From Pseudomonas chlororaphis (lineage in GTDB: Bacteria > Pseudomonadota > Gammaproteobacteria > Pseudomonadales > Pseudomonadaceae): a DNA stretch of 64,000 nucleotides. The stretch is from positions 62,001-126,000 of the forward strand of contig NZ_MSCT01000008.1 in assembly GCF_001921865.1 (NCBI RefSeq), given 5' to 3'. A program made the position numbers and the translations under genes. The notes below the pieces were generated by a model that saw only the letters and a program-made list of their open reading frames with translations, had not been told where the DNA came from and ran no database searches. Shown one piece after another: positions 35,843 through 43,817 of this stretch (position 1 is the stretch's first letter; each line of letters begins with the position of its first letter).

Positions 35843-36898
35843 ATGAAGGTAACGTTGGATTCCCAGGTGGTGCTGCGCGATCTGCAACGGATCAGCCAGC
35901 ACCTGGATGCCAGCCGAGAGTTGCGCGGCAAGCATTTGCTGATTACCGGGAGCACGGGTTTTTTTGGCAAATGGCTGCTGGCGCTGATTGCCTTTTTGAA
36001 CAGGGAAGGCGCGGGCATCGAGGTCACCGCGGTGTCCCGGTCGCCTGAGCGCTTTCTCGGCGAGCATCCGCAATACCGTCAGTGCGGCTGGATCACCTGG
36101 TTGCAAGGTGACGTCCAGGCGTTGCCTCAGGTGCCTGAGCTGCGACCGGTCGACATGGTCATTCATGCTGCCACCGATACCCTGGCGGGGGCTCATGCCG
36201 ACCCGTTGCGCATCTTCGATACGATTTTGCAGGGGGCGCGCAATGTACTTGATCTGGCTGTGAGGGCGGGGGCCAAGCGTGTTCTGTTCACCGGGACGGG
36301 GGCGCAGTACGGCGCGATCAGTTCCTCGCAACCTGTTCCAGAAACCCATATGTCTGCATGCAACAGCCTTCTGGCCAGCAGCGCTTATGCCGAAGCCAAG
36401 CGGGCCCAGGAAACGTTGGCGGCGCTGTACGCGGATCGGCATGGGTTGGAATGCATCCTGACACGCTGCTTTGCCTTCTCGGGGCCTGGGCTTCCTCTGG
36501 ACGCGCATTTTGCAATCGGTAACTTCATCAGGGATGCCATCGGTCGGGAAGCGCTGGTGATGCAGTCGACTGGCCTGTCTGTGCGCAGCTATCTGCACGG
36601 TGCCGATCTGGCGGCGTGGCTGTTGACGCTGCTGGTGCGAGGGCAGAGCGGACATGCCTACAACGTGGGGTCCGACCAGGGCCTCAGCATCGCCGAACTG
36701 GCCCACAGAGTTGTGGCTCGGGTAGCGCCGCAAACACCCATCATCATGCCGAAGGCAGGGGAGGGTAGTTCTGTGGTTTCTTACTACGTGCCCGATATCC
36801 AGAAGGCGCGAGCATTGGGCCTGGATGTCTGGACTTCGCTGGATGAGTCCATCGATAGCATGGTGGACTGGAACCTCGACCGCCCGCTGAGCTCTTGA
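35843..36898 (+). CDS. NAD-dependent epimerase/dehydratase
   Basis: A 351-residue extended SDR with the NAD-binding G-S-T-G-F-F-G motif near residue 36 and the catalytic Y-A-E-A-K. The fold is that of NDP-sugar epimerases and dehydratases. I cannot assign the substrate. It lies 109 bases after the third glycosyltransferase, probably on the same transcript, and shares that gene's somewhat lower GC content. It may make or modify a sugar used only by that transferase, which is inference from adjacency. Confidence 0.82.
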   Translation: MKVTLDSQVVLRDLQRISQHLDASRELRGKHLLITGSTGFFGKWLLALIAFLNREGAGIEVTAVSRSPERFLGEHPQYRQCGWITWLQGDVQALPQVPELRPVDMVIHAATDTLAGAHADPLRIFDTILQGARNVLDLAVRAGAKRVLFTGTGAQYGAISSSQPVPETHMSACNSLLASSAYAEAKRAQETLAALYADRHGLECILTRCFAFSGPGLPLDAHFAIGNFIRDAIGREALVMQSTGLSVRSYLHGADLAAWLLTLLVRGQSGHAYNVGSDQGLSIAELAHRVVARVAPQTPIIMPKAGEGSSVVSYYVPDIQKARALGLDVWTSLDESIDSMVDWNLDRPLSS

Positions 36899-37232
36899 GC
36901 TGTACCGATCACCCGGTCACGACAGCCGATCAGGAGGGCATCTCTACAGACGGCTGTGCCCTGCAAGATCAATTCCGGTGCGACGGAATCTTGACCGATC
37001 CGGGCTTTTTGGAAGGGTGCGCTATCCGGCTGCCAGACTGAGCCGGATGCGTAGCCGGTATGAAAAATCGCATTCGTGGGCTTAACGGCGTGACGCATAG
37101 GTCATAAAGTGCATCTTCACTGTATTGTGTTCCTGAGTGCGGGCGATAAGTCTGCACCGGAAATCAACTTTTTGATGCGCCCCTGAGCTTTTCGGGGTGA
37201 ACCTAGTCGCAGTTTATGATCGGGAAGCCATG
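36899..37232. other. Noncoding region before the ketoacyl-ACP synthase gene
   Basis: This 334-base stretch has no credible gene. It holds several inverted repeats: ACAGCCG/CGGCTGT at 36922-36957, ATTCCG/CGGAAT at 36972-36989, and ATCCGGCT/AGCCGGAT at 37024-37048. A candidate FliA promoter lies at 37123-37149. The repeats lack T-runs. It may be the scar of a past insertion or deletion within the island. Confidence 0.45.
37123..37149 (+). promoter_or_regulatory. Possible FliA (sigma-28) promoter of the ketoacyl-ACP synthase gene
   Basis: TATTGTGT-N11-GGCGATAA compares with the consensus TAAAGTTT-N11-GCCGATAA: 5 of 8 in the -35 and 7 of 8 in the -10, with exact spacing. The distance to the ATG at 37233 gives a leader of about 75 bases. 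Confidence 0.38.
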
Positions 37233-38159
37233 ATGATTGGCATAAAAAGCATAGCGAGTTACGTGCCGACTGCCGGTGTGGATAACTACGCTCAGGGTGC
37301 CAAGTTCGCCAAGGATGAAGAGTTCATCCTGGGCAAGATCGGTTCGGCATTCCTGCCGCGCAAAGAGGCTGCGCAGGAAACCTCTGATCTTTGTGTGGAA
37401 GCGGTGAATGCCTTGTTCGCCAATAATCCGCAGTTGCAGCGCGATGCTATCGACGCGTTGATTGTCGTGACCCAAAACGGTGACGAAGAAGGCTTGCCTC
37501 ACACTGCCGCCATCGTTCAGGACAAGCTGGGCCTGCCGACCCATGTGGCCGCTTTCGATATTTCCCTGGGCTGTTCCGGGTACGTTTACGGCCTGTACGC
37601 GATGAAAGGCTTCATGGAAGCTGCGGGCCTAAAAAACGGCCTGCTGGTGACCGCCGACCCTTACTCGAAGATTGTCGATCCCGAAGACCGCAATACCACC
37701 ATGCTGTTTGGCGATGCGGCCACTGTGACCTGGATGGCCGACGGCGCGCCCTGGCAGTTGGGCAAGGCCAAGTTCGGCACCGACGGTTCCGGGGCGCCGC
37801 ACCTGAAGGTCAGCGACGGGGTGTTCTTCATGAACGGCCGCCAGGTCTTCAACTTCGCCTTGTTGAAGGTGCCAGCGCACCTGCACGAGCTGCTGGAAGA
37901 GTCGGGGCTGGAGGAAAGCCAGATCGACGCGTTCTGCATCCACCAGGGCAGCGCGGCGATTGTCGACGCAGTGGCCCGGCGTTTCGAGGGCGAGCCGGAG
38001 AAGTTCATCAAGGACATGGTCGAGACTGGCAATACCGTGTCGTCGAGCATTCCGTTGCTGCTGGAGCGGCATGTCCTGCCTTCCACCTGGAAGCGTGTGG
38101 CCCTCAGCGGCTTTGGTGTCGGCTTGTCCTGGGGTTCGGCGATCATCCATCGCGACTGA
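37233..38159 (+). CDS. Ketoacyl-ACP synthase III-like protein of the flagellar glycosylation island
   Basis: A 308-residue FabH-family protein that would condense an acyl-CoA with malonyl-ACP. The thiolase-fold triad is intact: C114 in S-L-G-C-S-G, H237 in C-I-H-Q-G, N267 in E-T-G-N-T. P. syringae carries a FabH-like gene (orf3) with its fgt genes, where the flagellin sugar bears a short acyl group, so supply of an acyl donor for glycan decoration is plausible. I choose the ATG at 37233, five bases after GGGAAG; an upstream ATG at 37230 and a longer open frame from 37197 exist. A strong terminator follows. Confidence 0.85.
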   Translation: MIGIKSIASYVPTAGVDNYAQGAKFAKDEEFILGKIGSAFLPRKEAAQETSDLCVEAVNALFANNPQLQRDAIDALIVVTQNGDEEGLPHTAAIVQDKLGLPTHVAAFDISLGCSGYVYGLYAMKGFMEAAGLKNGLLVTADPYSKIVDPEDRNTTMLFGDAATVTWMADGAPWQLGKAKFGTDGSGAPHLKVSDGVFFMNGRQVFNFALLKVPAHLHELLEESGLEESQIDAFCIHQGSAAIVDAVARRFEGEPEKFIKDMVETGNTVSSSIPLLLERHVLPSTWKRVALSGFGVGLSWGSAIIHRD

Positions 38160-38177
38160 CGTTTCGGGCTTATATAG

Positions 38178-38212
38178 AAGCGCTGCCGGTCATGCCGGCG
38201 GCGCTTTTTTTT
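38178..38212 (+). terminator. Terminator before fliC
   Basis: AAGCGCTGCCGG (38178-38189) pairs with CCGGCGGCGCTT (38195-38206), with one G-U pair and a five-base loop, and continues into eight T residues. It ends the glycosylation island transcript. Confidence 0.93.
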
Positions 38213-38325
38213 GTCCCGGTTTTGGGGTGGCAGTTTTTCTGGCGCCATTTTTATCGCTTTTTGTGGGTTAAACCCTTGTTTTATTAGGGGTGGCCGTCTG
38301 CTAGTAAATTTTTTTCAAAAAAGCC

Positions 38326-38352
38326 TCAAGCAACCTGCTATGGCGACGATAA
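38326..38352 (+). promoter_or_regulatory. FliA (sigma-28) promoter of fliC
   Basis: The -10 GACGATAA (38345-38352) matches GCCGATAA at 7 of 8 positions. The -35 core TCAAG (38326-38330) lies at the right distance. Pseudomonas fliC is the classic FliA target. The leader to the ATG is about 75 bases. An A/T-rich tract lies just upstream (38306-38322) and may aid RNA polymerase binding. Confidence 0.75.
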
Positions 38353-38432
38353 CTATTACGAAGGTTCTCTAGGCCACACCCGGCGGTTGCCAGGGCCGGA
38401 AGCCGCAGTATCCAACCAACGAGGAATTCGTC

Positions 38433-39281
38433 ATGGCTTTAACCGTAAACACCAACGTCACATCGTTGAGCGTTCAGAAGAACCTGAACAAGGCTTCCGA
38501 TGCACTGTCGACTTCGATGACTCGTCTGTCTTCCGGTCTGAAAATCAACAGCGCTAAAGACGACGCCGCCGGCCTGCAAATCGCTACCCGCATGACTTCG
38601 CAGATCCGTGGTCAGACCATGGCGATCAAAAACGCCAACGACGGTATCTCCATCGCCCAGACCGCTGAAGGCGCGATGCAGGAACAAACCAACATTCTGC
38701 AGCGTATGCGTGAACTGGCCGTCCAGTCGCGAAACGACAGCAACAGCTCCGACGACCGTGACGCTCTGAACAAAGAGTTCTCGCAGATGAGCGCGGAACT
38801 GACCCGTATTTCGGGCAGTACCAACCTGAACGGCAAGAACCTGCTCGACGGTACCGCCAGCACCATGACCTTCCAGGTCGGCTCCAACACTGGCAGCACC
38901 AACCAGATCACCATGACCCTGAGCGCCAGCTTCGACGCAAACACCCTGGGTGTGGGTTCGGCTATCACCATCGCCGGTTCCGACAGTGCTACTGCCGAAA
39001 CCAACTTCTCGGCCGCTGTTACCGCGATCGAAGGCGCGCTGAAAACCATCAACGCCAGCCGTGCTGACCTCGGTGCTGCACAAAACCGTCTGACCAGCAC
39101 CATCTCCAACCTGCAGAACATCAATGAAAACGCCAGTGCTGCACTGGGTCGCGTACAAGATACCGACTTCGCTGCTGAAACTGCACAGCTGACCAAGCAG
39201 CAAACTCTGCAACAGGCTTCCACTTCGGTTCTGGCCCAGGCCAACCAGCTGCCATCCGCTGTACTGAAACTGCTTCAGTAA
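38433..39281 (+). CDS. fliC: Flagellin FliC
   Basis: FliC is the filament subunit. The 282-residue protein is a short flagellin with conserved D0/D1 helices at both ends and a small Ser/Thr-rich middle (about residues 133-200). That middle corresponds to the surface region where flagellins of P. syringae are O-glycosylated. The flg22 immune epitope occupies residues 30-51 and retains the K-D-D-A-A-G-L-Q-I-A core. It is expressed from a FliA promoter, with GAGGAATT as ribosome site. The large glycosyltransferase island immediately upstream makes this protein the expected acceptor. Confidence 0.98.
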   Translation: MALTVNTNVTSLSVQKNLNKASDALSTSMTRLSSGLKINSAKDDAAGLQIATRMTSQIRGQTMAIKNANDGISIAQTAEGAMQEQTNILQRMRELAVQSRNDSNSSDDRDALNKEFSQMSAELTRISGSTNLNGKNLLDGTASTMTFQVGSNTGSTNQITMTLSASFDANTLGVGSAITIAGSDSATAETNFSAAVTAIEGALKTINASRADLGAAQNRLTSTISNLQNINENASAALGRVQDTDFAAETAQLTKQQTLQQASTSVLAQANQLPSAVLKLLQ

Positions 39282-39298
39282 TAGCTGACTAAGCTTGG

Positions 39299-39334
39299 GC
39301 GGGGGAGTACGCAAGTCGTGCTCTCTCGCTTTTT
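39299..39334 (+). terminator. Wobble-rich terminator or attenuator after fliC
   Basis: A 13-base stem (39299-39311 with 39317-39329) around a five-base loop is followed by TTTTT. Several pairs are G-U, so the hairpin is weaker than others in the window. It may end most fliC transcripts while letting some continue into flaG. Confidence 0.65.
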
Positions 39335-39353
39335 ACGTTAAGAGGTGATGGAC

Positions 39354-39725
39354 ATGGATATGAGCGTGAAGCTGAACTTGTCTTATCCAGCGGCCAAGCC
39401 AGTGACGCCTGTTGCTGAAAAGCCGGTGGAGAAGCCTCAAGCTGACGTCGTGGCGCTATCGGCTGCCAAGAAAGAAGAGAATCAACAAGCGCAACAATCC
39501 GAGCAGGACAAACTGAAAATGGCCGTCGCGGAAATTGAAAAGTTTGTACAGTCGGTAAAGCGCAACCTGGAGTTCTCGATCGACGAGCCCTCCGGCAAGG
39601 TTGTAGTCAAAGTCATTGCCAGTGACTCCGGTGAGGTGATCCGCCAGATCCCCAACGAAGAAGTCCTGAAGTTGGCCAATAGTTTGAATGATGCGAGCAG
39701 CCTGTTGTTCAGTGCCAAAGTCTGA
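39354..39725 (+). CDS. flaG: Flagellar protein FlaG
   Basis: FlaG influences filament length in polarly flagellated bacteria; its mechanism is not settled. The 123-residue protein has a proline-rich N-terminus. The FlaG domain follows (L-E-F-S-I-D-E; V-V-K-V-I; I-R-Q-I-P-N-E-E-V-L-K-L). Several ATGs compete; the one at 39354 is eight bases after AGAGG and gives M-D-M-S-V-K-L, so I use it. It lies between fliC and fliD, the usual position in Pseudomonas. Confidence 0.93.
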   Translation: MDMSVKLNLSYPAAKPVTPVAEKPVEKPQADVVALSAAKKEENQQAQQSEQDKLKMAVAEIEKFVQSVKRNLEFSIDEPSGKVVVKVIASDSGEVIRQIPNEEVLKLANSLNDASSLLFSAKV

Positions 39726-39807
39726 CAGCTGGCATGAAATTTGTTGCTATGTTCTTTTGGGCGTTGTAAAGGTCAAAAGACCGGCGACACACTGAAGGGA
39801 GATCTCC

Positions 39808-41226
39808 ATGGCAAGTCCAATTCTACCGGGTACCGGTCTAGGCTCCGGCCTCGACACCGGTGCTATCGTCAAAGCCTTGGTGAACGCTGACAAAGCGGCC
39901 AAGCAAGGTCAGATCGACCGGGGAACTGCGACCAACACCGCAAGCATCTCCGGCATCGGCACTTTGAAATCGCTGTTGTCGACCTTTCGGACCACCATTA
40001 CCGAACTCAGCAGCAAGAGCAATCCACAGTTCCCCGGCTACGCAGCCACTTCTTCCGATACCAAGTACGTGACGGCGGTCGCTGGCAATACCGCGGTCAA
40101 CGGCAACTATGTCGTCTCGGTCGGTAATCTCGCGACCTCCTCGAAAGTGACCAGTGCTGCTTTTGCGGGCGGTACGACAAGCGCTATTCCGACTGGTACT
40201 TTGAAAATCAGTCAAGGTGGCACTAACTTCAATCTCGATGTAAAAGCCGGCGCGACCCTGCAGTCGGTGCGCGACTCGATCAACGCCGACGCTTCGCTCA
40301 AGAGCGCCGGTATCAGCGCGAACATCGTGACCGACTCCTTTGGGTCGCGTCTGGTTGTGGGTTCGACCAAGACTGGCGCGGGCTCCGATATTTCCCTGAG
40401 CGGCATTGCCGGCCTGGAAATCGATGGTACCAACGTTGTCGGGACCTCGGGCTCTCCAATGACCGCTACTTCGGCTGGGGCGATTGGCGCGTTGGCGGTG
40501 GATGCCAACTTCACCATCGACGGCATGGCCCTGACCAGCAAGAGCAACGCGGTGGACAAGGCAGTTTCCGGGATGACGTTCAACCTGGTCGCTCCTGGTA
40601 CCTCGACCATCACCGTCGCGGCCAACACCGATGGCCTGAAAGCATCGATCCAGAAGTTCGTCGATGCCTACAACGCGGTTGCCAACAGCGTTACCGCGTT
40701 GACCAAGCCGTCTCTCGATGACAACGGTAAGCCGACCGTTGCAGCCCAACTGACTGGCGACGCGCTGCCACGCTCGATCCTGGCGGCTATTCGTGCGCCG
40801 CTGTCGGAAGTGGGGGCGGGCGACAAGCTGACCGTACTGGCACAGTTGGGGATTACCACCAACCAGAAGACTGGTGCTCTGGACTTCGATAGCACCAAGT
40901 TCACTGCGGCGATGAACGACAAGAAGCTCGGTGGCGAAGTGCAGACCCTGTTCACAGGCACCAACGGCTTGCTGGACCGCATGGACAAGGCCATCGAGCC
41001 TTTTGCCCAGACCGGTGGCATTCTCGATCAGCGTACGACTGCGCTGAACAAGACCAAGGCCAAGCTGGCCGCGGACCAGGAGGCCCTGGATCGTCGTATC
41101 GAGACCCTGACGGCGACACTGACCAAGAAGTACAACGACATGGATACCCTGGTAGGCAAGCTCAAAGCCACGGCCAGTAACATTACCTCCATGTTCGAGG
41201 CGTTGACCGCGCAGCAGAAAGGCTGA
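39808..41226 (+). CDS. fliD: Filament cap protein FliD
   Basis: FliD caps the filament and folds flagellin subunits into place; in pseudomonads it can also act as an adhesin. The 472-residue protein starts with the conserved L-G-S-G-L-D-T-G and ends with the coiled-coil D0/D1 region (L-T-K-K-Y-N-D-M-D-T-L; S-M-F-E). AAGGGAGA precedes the ATG. It is followed by a perfect 13-base terminator hairpin, separating it from fliS. Confidence 0.97.
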   Translation: MASPILPGTGLGSGLDTGAIVKALVNADKAAKQGQIDRGTATNTASISGIGTLKSLLSTFRTTITELSSKSNPQFPGYAATSSDTKYVTAVAGNTAVNGNYVVSVGNLATSSKVTSAAFAGGTTSAIPTGTLKISQGGTNFNLDVKAGATLQSVRDSINADASLKSAGISANIVTDSFGSRLVVGSTKTGAGSDISLSGIAGLEIDGTNVVGTSGSPMTATSAGAIGALAVDANFTIDGMALTSKSNAVDKAVSGMTFNLVAPGTSTITVAANTDGLKASIQKFVDAYNAVANSVTALTKPSLDDNGKPTVAAQLTGDALPRSILAAIRAPLSEVGAGDKLTVLAQLGITTNQKTGALDFDSTKFTAAMNDKKLGGEVQTLFTGTNGLLDRMDKAIEPFAQTGGILDQRTTALNKTKAKLAADQEALDRRIETLTATLTKKYNDMDTLVGKLKATASNITSMFEALTAQQKG

Positions 41227-41238
41227 TCGATGCAAGGC

Positions 41239-41283
41239 GCCAAAAGCCCGGCGACGTTTGCAGCGTTCCGGGCTTTTGGCTTT
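41239..41283. terminator. Terminator between fliD and fliS
   Basis: GCCAAAAGCCCGG (41239-41251) and CCGGGCTTTTGGC (41268-41280) form a perfect 13-base stem with a 16-base loop, followed by TTT. The internal A and T runs make it look bidirectional. Confidence 0.8.
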
Positions 41284-41288
41284 CGATC

Positions 41289-41315
41289 TAAAGTTTTTTG
41301 ACGCAGCGTCGATAC
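41289..41315 (+). promoter_or_regulatory. FliA (sigma-28) promoter of fliS-fliT
   Basis: TAAAGTTT (perfect -35, 41289-41296), exactly 11 bases, then GTCGATAC (6 of 8 to GCCGATAA, 41308-41315). It lies just after the fliD terminator and about 40 bases before the fliS ATG. Confidence 0.7.
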
Positions 41316-41354
41316 GCTGGTTATACAAACCCTTGAGTTTTGATGAGGTACGAC

Positions 41355-41750
41355 ATGAACCCGATGTTAGCCCTTCGGCAATACCAGAAGGTTGGTGGCC
41401 AGGCGCAGACTTCCGAAGCCAGCCCCCATCGTCTGGTGCAGATGCTGATGGAGGGTGGCCTGGATCGTATTGCCCAGGCCAAAGGTGCGATGGAGCGCAA
41501 GGACATTCCCGGCAAGGGTGTGTTCATCAGCAAGGCCATCGGCATCATCGGCGGCTTGCGCGAAGGGCTCGATCTGGAAAACTCGGCGGAGACCCTGGGT
41601 GAACTGGACAACTTGTATACCTACATGATGACGCGTCTCACCGAGGCGAACATCAAGACCGATCCAAAGATTCTCGACGAGGTCGCTGAGCTGTTGCGGA
41701 CCGTCAAGGAAGGTTGGGACGCCATCGCTGCGCCGGGTCCGCAATTCTGA
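41355..41750 (+). CDS. fliS: Flagellin export chaperone FliS
   Basis: FliS binds the C-terminal helix of flagellin in the cytoplasm to prevent early polymerisation and deliver it to the export gate. The 131-residue product has the typical length and the motif S-P-H-R-L-V-Q-M-L near residue 27. The ATG at 41355 is six bases after ATGAGG and gives M-N-P-M-L-A-L-R-Q-Y. An upstream frame from 41340 would add five residues and swallow the ribosome site. Confidence 0.95.
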   Translation: MNPMLALRQYQKVGGQAQTSEASPHRLVQMLMEGGLDRIAQAKGAMERKDIPGKGVFISKAIGIIGGLREGLDLENSAETLGELDNLYTYMMTRLTEANIKTDPKILDEVAELLRTVKEGWDAIAAPGPQF

Positions 41751-41760
41751 GGAGATCACC

Positions 41761-42057
41761 ATGAGTCTTGTATTGCAGCGTATCGAAGAAACCCGTGAGG
41801 CACTGGTCGCCGCCTTGGCCGAGCGTAATTGGGAAGCGATCGGTCAGTTGGACCTGGCTTGCCGTTCCTGCATGGAAGACATCTTGAGTGAATCTCCGGA
41901 AGATGAAGCTGCGCTACGGGAGAATCTGCAGGAGCTGCTGGGGGTCTATCGGCAGCTTCTGGAGGTGACGACGGGGGAGCGTCAGGCAATAGTCGACGAG
42001 ATGTCGCAGATCCATCAAGCACAGAACGCGGCAAAGGTTTACCATCTGTTCGGTTAA
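41761..42057 (+). CDS. fliT: FliT-like flagellar export chaperone
   Basis: A 98-residue, largely helical protein ten bases after fliS. Position and size match FliT, the chaperone of the filament cap FliD. FliT proteins diverge strongly, so the call rests mainly on synteny and the predicted helical bundle (R-I-E-E-T-R-E-A-L-V-A-A-L; A-A-L-R-E-N-L-Q-E-L-L). It is the last gene before the fleQ leader. Confidence 0.82.
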   Translation: MSLVLQRIEETREALVAALAERNWEAIGQLDLACRSCMEDILSESPEDEAALRENLQELLGVYRQLLEVTTGERQAIVDEMSQIHQAQNAAKVYHLFG

Positions 42058-42230
42058 TTAACCCCTCAGTTAATCCGAATCCAGTGCGCCATAAATTTGA
42101 CTGTGCACGCTTTTTTGACTTAACTAGTGGCTGTTTTCTGATTTCAGACGTCTACCAGGCTCAAAATGCCTACAAGCGTCTAGCTTGCCTTGATTTCGGG
42201 CATTGAGTTGACTAGGGAAGTTGCTATTGC

Positions 42231-43706
42231 ATGTGGCGTGAAACCAAAATTCTGCTGATTGATGACGATAGCGTCCGCCGCCGCGACCTGGCGGTGATTT
42301 TAAATTTTCTTGGCGAAGAAAATTTACCCTGCGGGAGCCATGACTGGCAGCAGGCTGTCGGCTCATTGTCATCAAGTCGTGAAGTGATCTGTGTCCTCAT
42401 TGGGACTGTAAATGCTCCTGGCGCACTTCTGGGCCTGTTAAAGACACTCTCAACCTGGGATGAGTTCCTTCCGGTTTTGTTGATGGGCGATAATTCTTCC
42501 ATCGACCTACCAGAGGACCAGCGCCGTCGAGTGCTTTCCACCCTGGAAATGCCTCCCAGCTACAGCAAGCTGCTCGACTCCCTGCACCGCGCCCAGGTCT
42601 ATCGTGAAATGTACGATCAGGCCCGTGAGCGCGGTCGCCATCGCGAACCCAACCTGTTCCGCAGCCTGGTCGGCACCAGTCGGGCGATTCAGCATGTGCG
42701 GCAGATGATGCAGCAAGTGGCGGATACCGATGCCAGCGTGCTGATCCTCGGCGAGTCGGGAACGGGCAAGGAAGTGGTGGCGCGCAACCTGCACTACCAC
42801 TCCAAGCGCCGCGAGGCACCGTTCGTGCCGGTCAACTGTGGTGCCATTCCGGCCGAGTTGCTGGAGAGCGAGCTGTTCGGGCATGAGAAGGGCGCCTTCA
42901 CCGGAGCGATCACCAGCCGGGCCGGGCGTTTCGAGCTGGCCAATGGCGGTACGCTGTTTCTCGACGAGATCGGCGACATGCCGTTGCCGATGCAGGTCAA
43001 GCTGCTGCGGGTGTTGCAGGAGCGTACCTTCGAGCGCGTAGGCAGCAACAAGACCCAGAGCGTCGATGTGCGGATCATTGCGGCGACTCACAAGAACCTC
43101 GAAAGCATGATCGAGGTCGGCAGTTTCCGCGAAGACCTGTACTACCGCCTGAACGTGTTCCCGATCGAAATGGCTCCGCTGCGCGAGCGCGTAGAAGACA
43201 TTCCGTTGCTGATGAACGAACTGATCTCGCGCATGGAGCACGAGAAGCGCGGGTCGATCCGCTTCAACTCCGCGGCAATCATGTCGCTCTGCCGTCATGG
43301 CTGGCCGGGTAACGTCCGTGAGCTGGCCAACCTGGTGGAGCGCATGGCGATCATGCATCCCTACGGCGTGATCGGCGTGGTCGAGTTGCCGAAGAAATTC
43401 CGCTACGTCGACGACGAAGACGAGCAACTGGTGGACAGCCTGCGCAGCGACCTGGAAGAGCGGGTAGCGATCAACGGCCACACGCCGGACTTCGCCGCCA
43501 CGGCCATGCTGCCGCCGGAAGGCCTGGATCTGAAAGACTATCTCGGCGGTCTGGAGCAGGGGTTGATCCAGCAGGCGCTCGACGATGCCAATGGCATCGT
43601 GGCGCGAGCGGCTGAGCGTCTGCGCATTCGGCGTACCACGCTGGTGGAAAAAATGCGCAAGTACGGTATGAGCCGTCGCGAGGGTGATGAACAGGCGGAT
43701 GATTGA
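42231..43706 (+). CDS. fleQ: Flagellar master regulator FleQ
   Basis: FleQ activates early flagellar operons with sigma-54 and switches to exopolysaccharide control when it binds c-di-GMP. The 491-residue protein has a degenerate receiver domain (residues 1-120) and an AAA+ domain with Walker A G-E-S-G-T-G-K-E at 174-181. An intact G-A-F-T-G-A loop and a C-terminal Fis helix-turn-helix ([11 protein letters not shown]) follow. The c-di-GMP contact residues known from P. aeruginosa are conserved: L-F-R-S with R144, and R185. A perfect 11-base AT-rich inverted repeat lies inside codons 24-32. Confidence 0.98.
   Translation: MWRETKILLIDDDSVRRRDLAVILNFLGEENLPCGSHDWQQAVGSLSSSREVICVLIGTVNAPGALLGLLKTLSTWDEFLPVLLMGDNSSIDLPEDQRRRVLSTLEMPPSYSKLLDSLHRAQVYREMYDQARERGRHREPNLFRSLVGTSRAIQHVRQMMQQVADTDASVLILGESGTGKEVVARNLHYHSKRREAPFVPVNCGAIPAELLESELFGHEKGAFTGAITSRAGRFELANGGTLFLDEIGDMPLPMQVKLLRVLQERTFERVGSNKTQSVDVRIIAATHKNLESMIEVGSFREDLYYRLNVFPIEMAPLRERVEDIPLLMNELISRMEHEKRGSIRFNSAAIMSLCRHGWPGNVRELANLVERMAIMHPYGVIGVVELPKKFRYVDDEDEQLVDSLRSDLEERVAINGHTPDFAATAMLPPEGLDLKDYLGGLEQGLIQQALDDANGIVARAAERLRIRRTTLVEKMRKYGMSRREGDEQADD
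42301..42326 (+). repeat. Perfect AT-rich hairpin inside the fleQ coding sequence
   Basis: TAAATTTTCTT (42301-42311) and AAGAAAATTTA (42316-42326) are exact reverse complements with a GGCG loop. The 11-base stem has only two G-C pairs and stands out in a GC-rich gene. It covers fleQ codons 24-32. Confidence 0.85.
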
Positions 43707-43718
43707 CGCCTGTTTTTT
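43690..43718 (+). terminator. Terminator overlapping the fleQ stop
   Basis: AACAGGCG (43690-43697) pairs with CGCCTGTT (43707-43714). The nine-base loop contains the TGA stop, and a run of six T residues ends at 43718. Confidence 0.75.
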
Positions 43719-43747
43719 AACCTGTTGAAAACCGGGCAGTTTTTTTT

Positions 43748-43766
43748 TCGGCACGGGTATTGCTAT
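43748..43766 (+). promoter_or_regulatory. Sigma-54 promoter of fleSR
   Basis: TCGGCACGGGTATTGCTAT: GG at 43750-43751, ten bases, GC at 43762-43763, with a near-consensus GGCACG and TTGCTA. FleQ-driven sigma-54 expression of fleSR is established in P. aeruginosa. Confidence 0.85.
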
Positions 43767-43817
43767 GTCTCTCTCAACGTTCCGTTTAACTGACGGTCAG
43801 CCACGCGAGAGAGCACG

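Noticed and set aside
36784..37098. Minus-strand frame of 104 codons partly covering the gap before the ketoacyl-ACP synthase
   Set aside because: It overlaps the end of the epimerase gene on the other strand, has no recognisable domain or ribosome site, and its composition is like noncoding DNA.
39731..39747. TGGCATG ... TTGCTAT upstream of fliD resembling a sigma-54 promoter
   Set aside because: GG and GC are 13 bases apart. Sigma-54 spacing is strict, so the match is not credible without experiment.
42097..42143. Two TTGACT motifs before fleQ as sigma-70 promoters
   Set aside because: Neither has a -10 with more than about three matches at 17-base spacing. A promoter must exist in this region but I cannot place it.
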